Positions 1-8,943 are shown, counted from the first letter of the stretch. The stretch is 64,000 bases of DNA from Novosphingopyxis sp965218915 (GCF_965218915.1 NZ_OZ244708.1:1674001-1738000); one strand, 5' to 3'. Numbers and translations are program-made. The notes: a model not told the origin generated them from the sequence alone.

Positions 1-2152
1 GGGTGCCGATGACGATATCGACCGTGCCCGCCTTGACACCCTCGCGCGTCTTGGTCGCTTCGCCCGAGGATACCAGCCGTGAGAGGCGCCCGATCTCCAG
101 CGGAAAGCCGCGAAAACGCTCGACGAAATTGCTGTAATGCTGGCGCGCGAGCAGGGTGGTGGGCGCCACGATCGCCACCTGCATCCCGCTCATCGCCGCG
201 ACGAACGCCGCGCGCATCGCAACCTCGGTCTTGCCGAAGCCGACATCGCCGCAGACCAGCCGATCCATCGGCTTGCCCGCCTGAAGATCGGCGATTACCT
301 CGCCAATGACGCGGTCCTGATCGTCGGTTTCCTCATAGGGGAACCGGTCGACAAAGCTGGCGTAACTGTGGTCATCGACCTCGGCAACCTCGCCCGCCTT
401 CATCGCGCGGATCGCGGCGGTTTTCATGAGTTCGCCCGCGATTTCTCGGATGCGCTCCTTCATCCGCGACTTGCGTCGTTGCCACGCTTCGCCGCCAAGC
501 TTGTCGAGGCTCGCGCCCTCGTGGTCGGAGCCGTAGCGGCTCAGCACGTCGATATTCTCGACCGGCACGAACAGCTTGTCGCCGCCCGCATAGGTGAGCG
601 CCACGCAGTCATGCGCGCTCTTGCCGACATCGATCTGGGTCAGCCCCTCATAGCGGCCGATGCCGTGATCGGCGTGGACGATGAGATCGCCGACCGAGAG
701 CGCCTGTATCTCGGCAAGGAAGGCGTTCGCGCTCTTGCGCTTCTTGCGTCTGCGCACCAGCCGGTCGCCCAGCATGTCCTGCTCGGTCAGGACGGCAATG
801 TCGGGCGCGGTGAAGCCGGTGTCGAGCGGCAGGATCACCAAGGCGGTCACGCCGTTCGCGGCGGTGCCCAGCGCCTCCTGCCAGCTCCTGGCGGCCTTGG
901 CTTTTTTCAGCCCATGATCGGTCATCAACCCGGCTAGCCGCTCGCGCGCGCCGCGCGAATAGCTGGCGATGATCACGCGCTTGCCGTCCTTGCGAAGGCC
1001 ATCGATATGCTTGGTCGCCGCCTCGTAGATATTGGCGTTCTGCGCGCGCTCGGGCGCGAAATCGCGGGCATTGCCGACGCCGAAGTCGATGACGCGGGCG
1101 CTCGCGGGTTCGGCGAACCCGCTGATCTGGTGGACCGGGCGCCCCTGCTGCTCGGAGACCCATTGATCGGGCGTCAGATAGAGCGCGTCGGCGGGCAGCG
1201 GGCGGTAACTGCCGGGCTCGCTGGACTGCGCGCGCACCCGGTTCTGCTGATAGTCTGCGATTGAATCGAAGCGCGATTCGGCGGCCGATGGCACGCCTGC
1301 GTCCGCCACGATCAGATCCTGGGGTTCCAAATGATCGAACAGCGGGACCAGCCGCTCCTCCAGCATCGGCAACCAATGGTCCATGCCCGCCAGCCGCCGC
1401 CCCTCGCTCACAGCCTGATACAGTGGATCACCGGTAGCGGTTGCGCCGAACCGTTCACGATAGCGGCTGCGAAAACGCTTGATCGATTCCTCGTCTAGCA
1501 AGGTCTCGGCAGCTGGCAACAGGTCGAAATGGTCGATGCGCCCGACCGAGCGCTGGTCTGCGGGATCGAACTCGCGCACCGATTCGATCTCGTCGCCGAA
1601 GAAATCGAGCCGCAGCGCCAGCTCGCGGCCTGCCGGAAACAGGTCGACGATCGATCCGCGCACCGCATATTCGCCCGCGTCGGCCACGGTTTCGGTGCGC
1701 TCATAACCATTGGCTGTGAGCAGTTCGGACAGTTTGCCGCGCTCGATCATCGCACCCGGCTGCAGCCGAGCACCGAGCGAGCGCAGCCGGAAGGGCGTGA
1801 GCGTGCGCTGGGTCACCGCGTTCACCGTGGTGACGAGCAGCTTCGCGGACTTTGGCGGGGCCTGCAGCGCGGCCAGCGTCGCCATCCGGCGGGAGGTCAC
1901 CGCCAGCGAGGGCGAAGCGCGGTCATAGGGCAGGCAGTCCCAGGCGGGAAATTCCAGAATCTCCAGTTCGGGCGCGAAATAATGCGCGGTCTCGGCCACC
2001 GCGCGCATTTCGGCATCGTCGGGCGCAATATAGATCGCGCGTCCCTTCGCGGCGCGCGCGAGATCGGCGAGCAGCCAGGGCAGGAAGCCGGTGGGCACGG
2101 AGCTGAGCGTGAGCGGCGTCTTGGCCGTAATGATCTTCGAGAGTTCAGGCAT
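1..2152 (-). CDS. mfd: transcription-repair coupling factor Mfd, partial (C-terminus outside window)
   Basis: Mfd removes RNA polymerase stalled at DNA lesions and recruits UvrA. The frame reads from ATG at 2152 to the window edge without a stop, giving about 717 of the roughly 1,150 residues usual for the family. The N-terminus is UvrB-like (IYIAPDDAEM, then LEFPAWDCLPYDRASPS near residues 65-80). A CarD-like RNA polymerase-interaction domain follows near residue 500 (HADHGIGRYEGL). A helicase Walker A, GDVGFGKT, is near residue 635 and is followed by VAIVAPTTLLARQH. The remaining helicase and UvrA-masking domains must lie outside the window. sdhE lies upstream on the same strand, separated by an inverted repeat pair. 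Confidence 0.96.
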   Translation of the reverse strand, partial: MPELSKIITAKTPLTLSSVPTGFLPWLLADLARAAKGRAIYIAPDDAEMRAVAETAHYFAPELEILEFPAWDCLPYDRASPSLAVTSRRMATLAALQAPPKSAKLLVTTVNAVTQRTLTPFRLRSLGARLQPGAMIERGKLSELLTANGYERTETVADAGEYAVRGSIVDLFPAGRELALRLDFFGDEIESVREFDPADQRSVGRIDHFDLLPAAETLLDEESIKRFRSRYRERFGATATGDPLYQAVSEGRRLAGMDHWLPMLEERLVPLFDHLEPQDLIVADAGVPSAAESRFDSIADYQQNRVRAQSSEPGSYRPLPADALYLTPDQWVSEQQGRPVHQISGFAEPASARVIDFGVGNARDFAPERAQNANIYEAATKHIDGLRKDGKRVIIASYSRGARERLAGLMTDHGLKKAKAARSWQEALGTAANGVTALVILPLDTGFTAPDIAVLTEQDMLGDRLVRRRKKRKSANAFLAEIQALSVGDLIVHADHGIGRYEGLTQIDVGKSAHDCVALTYAGGDKLFVPVENIDVLSRYGSDHEGASLDKLGGEAWQRRKSRMKERIREIAGELMKTAAIRAMKAGEVAEVDDHSYASFVDRFPYEETDDQDRVIGEVIADLQAGKPMDRLVCGDVGFGKTEVAMRAAFVAAMSGMQVAIVAPTTLLARQHYSNFVERFRGFPLEIGRLSRLVSSGEATKTREGVKAGTVDIVIGT

Positions 2153-2170
2153 TAAGATTTTGTAAAACTC

Positions 2171-2258
2171 CGTTCGCCCTGAGCTTGTCGAAGGGCTGGA
2201 ATATTTTTTTGCGGGGGTTCAGAAGAAGGACAATCCTTCGACAAGCTCAGGACGAACG
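2171..2258. repeat. inverted pair of dispersed repeat family 1, between sdhE and mfd
   Basis: The left arm at 2171-2194 (CGTTCGCCCTGAGCTTGTCG and AAGG) is mirrored at 2235-2258 (CCTTCGACAAGCTCAGGACG and AACG), with a loop of about 40 nt containing a T-run. The same motif recurs in pairs at 6651/6699, 7032/7113 and 43892/44156. Transcribed, the pair would form a long hairpin between sdhE and mfd. Confidence 0.9.
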
Positions 2259-2281
2259 GGGATTGGATAAGGCTGGCGAAA

Positions 2282-2572
2282 TCAGCGCGGGATATCGATG
2301 AAATCGAGCCGCTTGAACTTTTTCATCAACGGCCCGTCGAACGCCTTCGGCACCGTCTGCGTTCCGATGCCCCAAGCCATGATGTCGACATCCTGCTCCT
2401 CGAGCAGCCGTTCGAACCAGATAAAATCCTCCGCGCTGAACTGCGCATGGTGCGCATCGAAAAAGCCGCCGATCATGTAATCGGCCTCGCGCGTGCCGCG
2501 GTGCCAGGCGCGAAACCTAGTGCGGCGGATGCGGGCGTCCGGGGCCAGGGGCATGGGGCAGTCGAGTGGCAT
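2282..2572 (-). CDS. sdhE: succinate dehydrogenase assembly factor SdhE (FAD assembly factor)
   Basis: SdhE helps attach FAD covalently to the flavoprotein subunit of succinate dehydrogenase. The 96-residue product has the family signature RGTREADYMIGGFFDAH (RGxxExD with the following Phe pair) at about residues 25-41, then the helical FERLLEEQDVDIMAW segment. The length fits the family (80-100 aa). It is transcribed away from recG, leaving an 81 nt divergent gap. The SDH structural genes are not in the window. The start at 2572 is the first ATG; MPLAP six codons later is an alternative. Confidence 0.9.
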   Translation of the reverse strand: MPLDCPMPLAPDARIRRTRFRAWHRGTREADYMIGGFFDAHHAQFSAEDFIWFERLLEEQDVDIMAWGIGTQTVPKAFDGPLMKKFKRLDFIDIPR

Positions 2573-2653
2573 GGCGGCTTCCAGTCAGGTCCGGGAGTCG
2601 AGAAAGCCGGGCGCTGGCGAAACGGCCCCCGGCGAGTTAGGAAGCAGATAGTC

Positions 2654-4708
2654 ATGCGCCCGGAAATTCTCAATCCACTGTTCGCCGAACTCACCAGCCT
2701 GAAAGGCATCGGCGCCGGACTCGCCAAGCCATTGGCGCGGCTGAAGCTGGAGCGCGTCAAGGATTTGCTGTTCCATTTTCCGAGCTATTTCGTGCATCGC
2801 CGCACTATCGAGGGGCTTGATGATGCGGCGATCGGCGAGACGGTGATCGTCGAGGTGACGGTGATCGATCATCGCAGCGGCGGCAGCGCGCGCAGTCCCT
2901 TGCGTATTCATGCCACCGACCGACGTGGCGATGTGATCAGCTTGGTCTTCTTCGGCCGAAATTCTGGCTGGGCCAAGAAGCAACTGCCGGTCGGCGCAAA
3001 ACGGCGCCTGACGGGCAAGCTGGAGGCCTATGGCCAGCAGCGCCAGATCATCCATCCAGAGGTGTTGGAGGACAGTGGCACGGTTCCGACTGTCGAGCCG
3101 GTCTATCCGCTCGCCGAAGGCATATCTAACCGGCGCATGGGCGATCTGATCGGCGATGCGATGGAGCGGGCGCCGGACTTTCCCGAATGGATCGAGCCCA
3201 GCCTCAAACAGAAATTCGAATGGCCGAGTTGGCACGCGGCACTTGAGGCGGCGCACCAGCCTGGCGGTGAGGCGGGGCAGGCGCGGCTCGCCTATGACGA
3301 GTTGTTCTCCAATCAGCTCGCCTATCTGCTGGTCCGCGCGGCGAGCGACCGGCGCAAGACCTGGCCAATTCGCGGAGACGGGCACCTCGTCGATGTTCTG
3401 AAACTGCCGTTCGCGCTGACCGACGCTCAAGTGCGATCGGTCGGCGAAATCGAGGATGATCTGCGGCAAGAGCGGCCCATGCTGCGGCTGCTGCAAGGCG
3501 ATGTCGGGTCGGGCAAGACCGCGGTGGCGATGATCGCGATGCTTCGCGCGGTCGAGAGCGGACGGCAGGCGGCGTTGCTGGCACCCACCGAGATTCTCGC
3601 TCGCCAGCATCTGGCAAGCTTGCGTGAGCTGGCCGGATCGCTGCCGGTGCAGATCGAAATCCTCACCGGACGCGACAAAGGTCGGGTGCGTGAATCGACG
3701 CTGATGGGGCTCGCCAACGGGTCGATCGACATCCTCATCGGTACACACGCGATCTTTCAGGAGACGGTGCTCTACAAGGCGCTGGGACTGATCGTGATCG
3801 ACGAGCAACACCGCTTCGGCGTGTCGCAGCGGTTGCTATTGGCGCAGAAGGCCGAACGCGCGCCGCATCTGCTGGCGATGACCGCCACGCCGATCCCACG
3901 CACGCTGACGCTCGCGCTGCACGGCGAGATGGACGTGTCGCTGCTCGATGAGGTGCCGCCGGGTCGCACGCCGGTGAAGACCGTGGTTGTAAGCGACGAG
4001 AAATTGCCGGAAGTGGTGTCGGGCATCGGCCGCCATATCGCGGGCGGCGGTCAGGCCTATTGGGTGTGCCCGCTGGTCGAGGAGAGCGACGCCAGCGATC
4101 TCGCCGCCGCCGAAGAGCGTGCCGCCATGCTGACGCTGCGCTTCGGCGGCGACAAGGTGGGGATGGTTCACGGGCGCATGAAGGGGCCGGAAAAGGACGC
4201 GGTGATGGAGCGCTTTGCCAGCGGCGCATTGTCGCTGCTGGTCGCGACCACGGTGATCGAGGTTGGGGTCAACGTGCCCAACGCCTCGCTGATGATCGTC
4301 GAGGCGGCGGACCGCTTCGGACTCGCACAGCTCCACCAGTTGCGAGGACGGGTCGGGCGCGGCAGCGCCAAATCGACCTGCCTCCTGCTACGCGGCGGCC
4401 AGCTCAGCGAGACATCGCGCGCCCGGCTCGCCTTGATGCGCGAGACCAATGACGGCTTCCGCATCGCTGAGGAAGACCTGCGGCTGCGTGGCGCCGGGGA
4501 ACTTATGGGTACGCGGCAGTCCGGCGAGGAAAGCTTTTCCGTCGCCAGCGAAAGCCAAGTGCGCGAACTGATCGGCTATGCCCGTGACGACGCGCGCATG
4601 TTGATCGAGCGCGATGGCGGATTGGAAGGAGCGCGTGGTGAGGCGGCGCGAATTGCACTTTATCTGTTCGAGCGCGACACTGCCGTCAGGACATTGCGGT
4701 CCGGCTAA
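2654..4708 (+). CDS. recG: ATP-dependent DNA helicase RecG
   Basis: RecG remodels stalled forks and Holliday junctions. The 684-residue product starts MRPEILNPLFAELTSLKGIG. The frame is open upstream to 2447, but that part overlaps sdhE, so ATG 2654 is chosen. The wedge/OB domain comes first (FHFPSYFVHRR near residue 45). The superfamily 2 helicase core follows, with Walker A GDVGSGKT near residue 283, box II DEQH (IVIDEQHRFG) near residue 384, TATPIPRTL, and motif VI HQLRGRVGRG. The C-terminal RecG wedge-anchor helix region is present (LRLRGAGELMGTRQSG). The gene ends 6 nt before the convergent PilZ gene. Confidence 0.97.
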   Translation: MRPEILNPLFAELTSLKGIGAGLAKPLARLKLERVKDLLFHFPSYFVHRRTIEGLDDAAIGETVIVEVTVIDHRSGGSARSPLRIHATDRRGDVISLVFFGRNSGWAKKQLPVGAKRRLTGKLEAYGQQRQIIHPEVLEDSGTVPTVEPVYPLAEGISNRRMGDLIGDAMERAPDFPEWIEPSLKQKFEWPSWHAALEAAHQPGGEAGQARLAYDELFSNQLAYLLVRAASDRRKTWPIRGDGHLVDVLKLPFALTDAQVRSVGEIEDDLRQERPMLRLLQGDVGSGKTAVAMIAMLRAVESGRQAALLAPTEILARQHLASLRELAGSLPVQIEILTGRDKGRVRESTLMGLANGSIDILIGTHAIFQETVLYKALGLIVIDEQHRFGVSQRLLLAQKAERAPHLLAMTATPIPRTLTLALHGEMDVSLLDEVPPGRTPVKTVVVSDEKLPEVVSGIGRHIAGGGQAYWVCPLVEESDASDLAAAEERAAMLTLRFGGDKVGMVHGRMKGPEKDAVMERFASGALSLLVATTVIEVGVNVPNASLMIVEAADRFGLAQLHQLRGRVGRGSAKSTCLLLRGGQLSETSRARLALMRETNDGFRIAEEDLRLRGAGELMGTRQSGEESFSVASESQVRELIGYARDDARMLIERDGGLEGARGEAARIALYLFERDTAVRTLRSG

Positions 4709-4714
4709 GCGGTC

Positions 4715-5032
4715 TCAGCCGATGGTCTGCAACTCGTCGAGCATGGCGAGGAAATCGGGCATTCGCAGGATGCGTTCGAGCTGAAACCCGGCACGTGTAT
4801 CTACGGTCCATACGCAATGCGCCTCGATCCGACCGATTACCGGCAGCCGCACCGACACGCGGTCGCCGCGCTGCACCTGGTCTGCATCGTCGATCATGAA
4901 CCCGTTGGCCGAAACGTTGCAGATGTGCGCAAAATGCTCCTCACCGCGGCTTCGTTCCATGATTGTCTTGAAATCGGCGCGGTGTCGCGCGGCTTGGCGA
5001 AGATCGAAATTGTTGAGGGCGGCGGATGACAT
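4715..5032 (-). CDS. PilZ domain protein
   Basis: PilZ domains usually bind cyclic di-GMP and control motility or polysaccharide synthesis. The 105-residue product has an N-terminal RHR and a central HICNVSANGFMID, matching the (D/N)xSxxG motif. A basic position, RQAARHR, precedes the barrel in place of a clean RxxxR, so nucleotide binding is plausible but not certain. The frame is open upstream to an ATG at 5128. ATG 5032 (MSSAALNNFDLRQ) fits the compact single-domain form better; neither start has a strong Shine-Dalgarno. The gene is convergent with recG and downstream of tyrS on the same strand. Confidence 0.8.
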   Translation of the reverse strand: MSSAALNNFDLRQAARHRADFKTIMERSRGEEHFAHICNVSANGFMIDDADQVQRGDRVSVRLPVIGRIEAHCVWTVDTRAGFQLERILRMPDFLAMLDELQTIG

Positions 5033-5198
5033 ATAGAATACTCGTTGCTTCACTCGTTGCAGGGCGCGATCGGCGATCCCATTATGTAACGGATTGGTGA
5101 AGTGCCGGTTAAACAGCATCCCCAACAAATTTTCACCAAGCTTCCGGCTTTTCGGACGAGCGACATATTCAACCGTTTCAGATAAGCGAAAATTGCTT

Positions 5199-6422
5199 TT
5201 AGCCCCGTATGATCAGGCCATGTTTCTTCTTTCCTGCCGAGAGTCTTTGCGGCGTCTCGCCTGGTTCGATCAGATAATGAATATCGCCGACCTGCTTTCC
5301 GTCGAGCCGCGCGCCGCCGCCCTCGATCAGCCGCCGCGCTTCCTTTTTCGACGCAACCAGACCGAGCTCTAGAAACGCATCGAGAATGTCGATGTTGTCC
5401 GAAACGCCGATCGTCGGAAGACTCTCGCCCGCGCCGCCGCCTTCAAACGTGGCCTGCGCCGTGGTCGCTGCGGCCTCGGCCGCCTCGCGTCCGTGCGCGA
5501 GCGCGGTCGCCTCGGTCGCCAGCCGCTTCTTGGCCTCGTTCAAATCCGCGCCATCCAGCGCCTCCAGCGCGGCGATCTCGTCCAACGGCAGGTCGGTAAA
5601 CAGCCGCAGGAAGCGACCGACGTCGGCATCCTGCGTGTTGCGCCAGAACTGCCAGTAATCATAAGGGCTGAGCGCGTCTGCCCGCAGCCAGATCGCACCG
5701 CCCGCGGTCTTGCCCATCTTGCGCCCGTCGGCGGTGGTGATCAGCGGCGTGGTGAGCCCGAACAGCTGCGTCCCGTCGATTCGCCGCGCCAGCTCCATGC
5801 CGTTCACGATATTGCCCCACTGGTCCGATCCGCCCATCTGAAGCCGGCAGCCCTCGCGCCGGGACAGCTCGAGGAAATCATAGGCCTGCAGGATCATGTA
5901 GTTGAATTCGAGGAACGTCAGCGGCTGCTCGCGGTCCAGCCGCAGCTTCACGCTGTCGAAGGTCAGCATGCGGTTGACGGTGAAATGCGGACCGACATCG
6001 CGCAGCAGCTCGATATAGCCGAGCCCGCCCAGCCAGTCGTCGTTGTTGATCATCACCGCGTCGGTCGGCCCGTCGCCAAAGGTGAGGAAGCGTTCGAAAA
6101 TTTCCCGGATCGAGGTGATGTTGGCGTCGATCTGCGCGTTCGAGAGCATCTGCCGGCTCTCGTCCTTGCCCGACGGATCGCCCACCTTGGTGGTGCCGCC
6201 GCCCATGATCACGATCGGCCTGTGCCCGGCCTGCTGCAGACGGCGGAGCATCATGATCGACACCAGATTGCCGACATGGAGCGAGGGCGCGGTGGCATCG
6301 AAACCGACATAGCCCGGGATGATGGTCTTGGCGGCGAGCAGATCCAGTCCGTCGGCGTCGGTCAGCTGGTGGATATAGCCGCGCTCGTCGAGCGTGCGGA
6401 GGAGATCGGAGGCGTAGGTCAT
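5199..6422 (-). CDS. tyrS: tyrosyl-tRNA synthetase
   Basis: This enzyme charges tRNA-Tyr. The 407-residue class I synthetase shows the HIGH-type motif LHVGNL (residues 49-52 HVGN), the tyrosine-site stretch LEFNYMILQAYDF, GGSDQWGNI, the KMSKS-type loop GRKMGKT near residue 235 and a C-terminal S4 RNA-binding domain (KEARRLIEGGGARLDGKQV). ATG 6422 (MTYASDLLRTL) is chosen; the frame is open 26 codons further upstream, but that stretch does not look like the family. Length is normal. Confidence 0.97.
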   Translation of the reverse strand: MTYASDLLRTLDERGYIHQLTDADGLDLLAAKTIIPGYVGFDATAPSLHVGNLVSIMMLRRLQQAGHRPIVIMGGGTTKVGDPSGKDESRQMLSNAQIDANITSIREIFERFLTFGDGPTDAVMINNDDWLGGLGYIELLRDVGPHFTVNRMLTFDSVKLRLDREQPLTFLEFNYMILQAYDFLELSRREGCRLQMGGSDQWGNIVNGMELARRIDGTQLFGLTTPLITTADGRKMGKTAGGAIWLRADALSPYDYWQFWRNTQDADVGRFLRLFTDLPLDEIAALEALDGADLNEAKKRLATEATALAHGREAAEAAATTAQATFEGGGAGESLPTIGVSDNIDILDAFLELGLVASKKEARRLIEGGGARLDGKQVGDIHYLIEPGETPQRLSAGKKKHGLIIRG

Positions 6423-6650
6423 GGGTTTGCGGTTACAGCTTGGAAGGGGCGGGGCCAAGCGCGGATCGCTTGGAACGATGTGGGAAATATTCTTGTGCAA
6501 AGGCTACAAAGCGAGCGGGACGTGGTTGCAAAAACGCGTTCGAATATTTCCTACATGGGGGTGGTGGAAGGTAGGCAGTTGGCGCATGAAAAATCCTACA
6601 CTACAAGGGTTTTGGAGCCGGGCTGCGGACTGCAAAAAAAGAAGGGCAAC

Positions 6651-6723
6651 CCTTCACAAGCTCAGGGCGAACGGCGTTGGACAAAGCGTTTAAAAATCCG
6701 CTCGGGCTGAGCTTGTCGAAGCC
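6651..6723. repeat. inverted pair of repeat family 1 upstream of the decayed GIY-YIG gene
   Basis: Arms at 6651-6674 (CCTTCACAAGCTCAGGGCGA plus ACGG, lacking one G of the consensus) and 6699-6723 (CGCTCGGGCTGAGCTTGTCG plus AAGCC) are inverted. The second arm ends 26 nt before the GIY-YIG start. The rest of the tyrS to GIY-YIG gap (6423-6650) is somewhat AT-richer, and I see no gene, RNA or clear promoter in it. Confidence 0.85.
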
Positions 6724-6749
6724 TTGCTTTTCTTTCTAAAACCCAATGC

Positions 6750-7097
6750 ATGGCGTTCTGGACCTACATGCTTCATTGCCGAGATGGTTATTTCTACACC
6801 GGGCATACGGATGATCTGGAAGGGGGGATGGCGCAATGTGAGGCTGGCGTGACCAAGGGTTTTGTGACCGATCATCGCCCGTTCAAACTGATGTGGTCAC
6901 AGGAATTCGGCGAGCGGCATGAGGCGCTGGCCGCCGAACGGCAGATCAAGGGTGGGGGCAGGGCGAAGAAAATGGCGCTGATCCGAGGCGACTGGGATGA
7001 GATTTCTAGGTTGGCCAGAAAGAAAAACAGTCCTCCGACAAGCTCAGCCCGAACGGCTGTGGGGGATCGGGCGGGTGCAGGGGATACGGAAAATTGA
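6750..7097 (+). CDS. GIY-YIG domain protein with lost catalytic residues
   Basis: GIY-YIG domains are small endonucleases. The 115-residue product opens MAFWTYMLHCRDGYFYTGHT, a clear GIY-YIG fold of the UPF0213/YhbQ type. The catalytic positions are changed: where relatives have ERR....H, this one has EGG (G25, G26) and Cys30. The metal-binding Glu in AAERQIK is kept, but the following KGW(S/R) is KGGGR. The last about 25 residues (PPTSSARTAV and on) are translated from repeat family 1 at 7032-7056, so the natural C-terminus was probably earlier. It is probably an inactive, decaying member. Repeat pairs lie on both sides. Confidence 0.75.
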   Translation: MAFWTYMLHCRDGYFYTGHTDDLEGGMAQCEAGVTKGFVTDHRPFKLMWSQEFGERHEALAAERQIKGGGRAKKMALIRGDWDEISRLARKKNSPPTSSARTAVGDRAGAGDTEN

Positions 7098-7137
7098 CCC
7101 ATTTCCCAACATCCGTTCGGGCTGAGCTTGTCGAAGG
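7032..7137. repeat. inverted pair of repeat family 1 downstream of the decayed GIY-YIG gene
   Basis: CCTCCGACAAGCTCAGCCCG (7032-7056) is inverted relative to CCGTTCGGGCTGAGCTTGTC (7113-7137). The first copy encodes the tail of the GIY-YIG frame. The second places GAAGGA 7 nt before the TTG codon at 7145, which probably starts the next gene. Confidence 0.88.
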
Positions 7138-7144
7138 ACTGCCT

Positions 7145-7669
7145 TTGCTTGCTCACAGCACTGCCGTCACCTCGCAAATCGATTCCCTAAACGTCAGCAT
7201 TGCACGTAAGTCATCGAATCAAATTTGGCTGCGCTATCATCTCGGAATGCCGCTCGATCAGCTTGAACTGCCCGATCCCGCCGAACCCGAGCGTGCCGAC
7301 GATCTGTGGCAGACCACCTGCTTCGAGCTGTTCATGCGCCGTCCTGGTGACCGCGCCTATGCCGAGTTCAACTTTTCGCCGTCGAGCCGCTGGGCGGCCT
7401 ATCGATTCGATGACGTGCGCGAGGGGAGGGCACAGCTGGATGTGCAGTTTGTCCCGGGCGGCGGGAACGACGCGAGCGACAGCCATTTCGCTCTCGAAGC
7501 CACCCTCGTCCTGCCGCCCGAATGGCGCGATATCGCGCTGGACATCGCCATCTCCGCGGTGATCGAGCAGGTGGACGGATCGAAAAGCTATTGGGCTTTG
7601 GGGCATCCTGCCGATAGACCGGATTTTCACCATCCCGGCAGCTTCACGCTCAGGTTATCCGCCCCATGA
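7145..7669 (+). CDS. DOMON-like domain protein
   Basis: The product is about 174 residues, with ERADDLWQTTCFELFMRRPGDRAYAEFNFSPSSRWAAYRFDDVREG forming a beta-sandwich like the DOMON-type domains (heme or sugar binding in characterised cases) that I associate with alphaproteobacterial genes of this size. The function is unknown. No ATG lies near the expected N-terminus. TTG 7145 (LLAHSTAV) is proposed because it is preceded by GAAGGA and by repeat DNA whose translation (SVRAELVEG) is not protein-like. The gene overlaps the NamZ-like gene by 4 nt (ATGA), so the two are likely translated together. Confidence 0.7.
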   Translation: MLAHSTAVTSQIDSLNVSIARKSSNQIWLRYHLGMPLDQLELPDPAEPERADDLWQTTCFELFMRRPGDRAYAEFNFSPSSRWAAYRFDDVREGRAQLDVQFVPGGGNDASDSHFALEATLVLPPEWRDIALDIAISAVIEQVDGSKSYWALGHPADRPDFHHPGSFTLRLSAP

Positions 7670-8886
7670 CGTCCCATCCCGTCCTATTCGGTATCGACCG
7701 CCTCCTGTCCGAACCCGAGCTGCGCGGGGCGCTGAAGGACAAGCGCGTCGCGCTAGTGGCGCATCCGGCCTCGGTGACGGCGGACCTCACTCATTCGCTC
7801 GATGCGCTGATGGCGTGCGAGGACATCGACATCACCGCCGCGTTCGGCCCGCAGCACGGGCTGAAGGGGGACAAGCAGGACAATATGGTCGAGACCCCGG
7901 ACGAGACCGACCGCGCCCACAATATCCCGGTGTTCAGCCTGTATGGCGACGTGCGCCGCCCCACCGGGCAGGCGATGGGCACGTTCGACGTGGTGCTGAT
8001 CGACCTGCAGGATCTGGGCTGCCGCATCTACACCTTTGTGACGACTTTGCTCTATATGCTGGAAGCGGCGGCCGAGCATGGCAAGGAGGTGTGGGTGCTC
8101 GATCGACCCAATCCCGCGGGCCGCCCGGTCGAAGGACTGACCTTGCGCGACGGGTTTGAAAGCTTCGTCGGCGCGGCGCCGATGCCGATGCGCCACGGGA
8201 TGACGCTGGGCGAGATGGGGCACTGGTTTATCGACCATTTCGGGCTGGATGTGGATTACCGCGTCGTCGCAATGCAGGGCTGGGCGCCGGACGCCGCGCC
8301 CGGTTTCGGCTGGCCGGATAGCCGCATCTGGATCAACCCCAGCCCCAATGCCGCCAACCTCTCGATGGCGCGCAGCTATGCCGGCACGGTGATGCTGGAG
8401 GGCACGAGCCTGAGCGAGGGCAGGGGCACCACGCGGCCGCTCGAGCTGTTCGGCGCACCCGATATCGACGCGCGGCTGGTGATCGACGCGATGCGCGAGG
8501 CGGCGCCGGAATGGCTGGAGGGCTGCGCTTTACGCGAAATATGGTTCGAGCCGACGTTCCACAAGCATGCCGGCCAGCTCTGCCACGGCGTGCATATCCA
8601 TCCCGAGGGCCGCTTCTACGACCACGCCGCCTTCCGCCCGTGGCGGCTGCAGGCGCTGGCGTTCAAGGCGATCCGGCGGCTTTATCCGGACTATGAACTG
8701 TGGCGCGGCGAGGATTTCCGTTACGAATATACCGAAGGCCATCTGGCCATCGATATCATCAATGGCGGCCCGGCCTTGCGCGAATGGGTAGACGATCGCG
8801 AGGCGACGCCCAGCGATCTCGATGCACTGACGCGCGGCGACGAACAGGCGTGGCGGACTGAGCGGGAGCGGTTTCTGCTGTATTGA
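7666..8886 (+). CDS. namZ: DUF1343 protein, NamZ-type exo-beta-N-acetylmuramidase
   Basis: NamZ (DUF1343) enzymes release terminal MurNAc from peptidoglycan fragments during cell-wall recycling. The 406-residue product has the family landmarks FGPQHGLKGDKQDNMVET near residues 60-80, PVFSLYGDVRRPT, the DLQDLGCRIYTF stretch near residue 120, DRPNPAGRPVEG and LEGTSLSEGRGTTRPLELFGAP near residue 245. No signal peptide is visible, so a cytoplasmic site is possible, although characterised relatives are often exported. Length is typical. It is coupled to the DOMON-like gene. Confidence 0.85.
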   Translation: MTSHPVLFGIDRLLSEPELRGALKDKRVALVAHPASVTADLTHSLDALMACEDIDITAAFGPQHGLKGDKQDNMVETPDETDRAHNIPVFSLYGDVRRPTGQAMGTFDVVLIDLQDLGCRIYTFVTTLLYMLEAAAEHGKEVWVLDRPNPAGRPVEGLTLRDGFESFVGAAPMPMRHGMTLGEMGHWFIDHFGLDVDYRVVAMQGWAPDAAPGFGWPDSRIWINPSPNAANLSMARSYAGTVMLEGTSLSEGRGTTRPLELFGAPDIDARLVIDAMREAAPEWLEGCALREIWFEPTFHKHAGQLCHGVHIHPEGRFYDHAAFRPWRLQALAFKAIRRLYPDYELWRGEDFRYEYTEGHLAIDIINGGPALREWVDDREATPSDLDALTRGDEQAWRTERERFLLY

Positions 8887-8943
8887 AGCGACGTGCCGGC
8901 AGGCGCATCTCCCTGCGAGCCCCGACCCACACCCCACAAACCA

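Noticed and set aside
137..937. Plus-strand open frame at the left edge
   Set aside because: It lies within the mfd gene on the opposite strand and has no domain.
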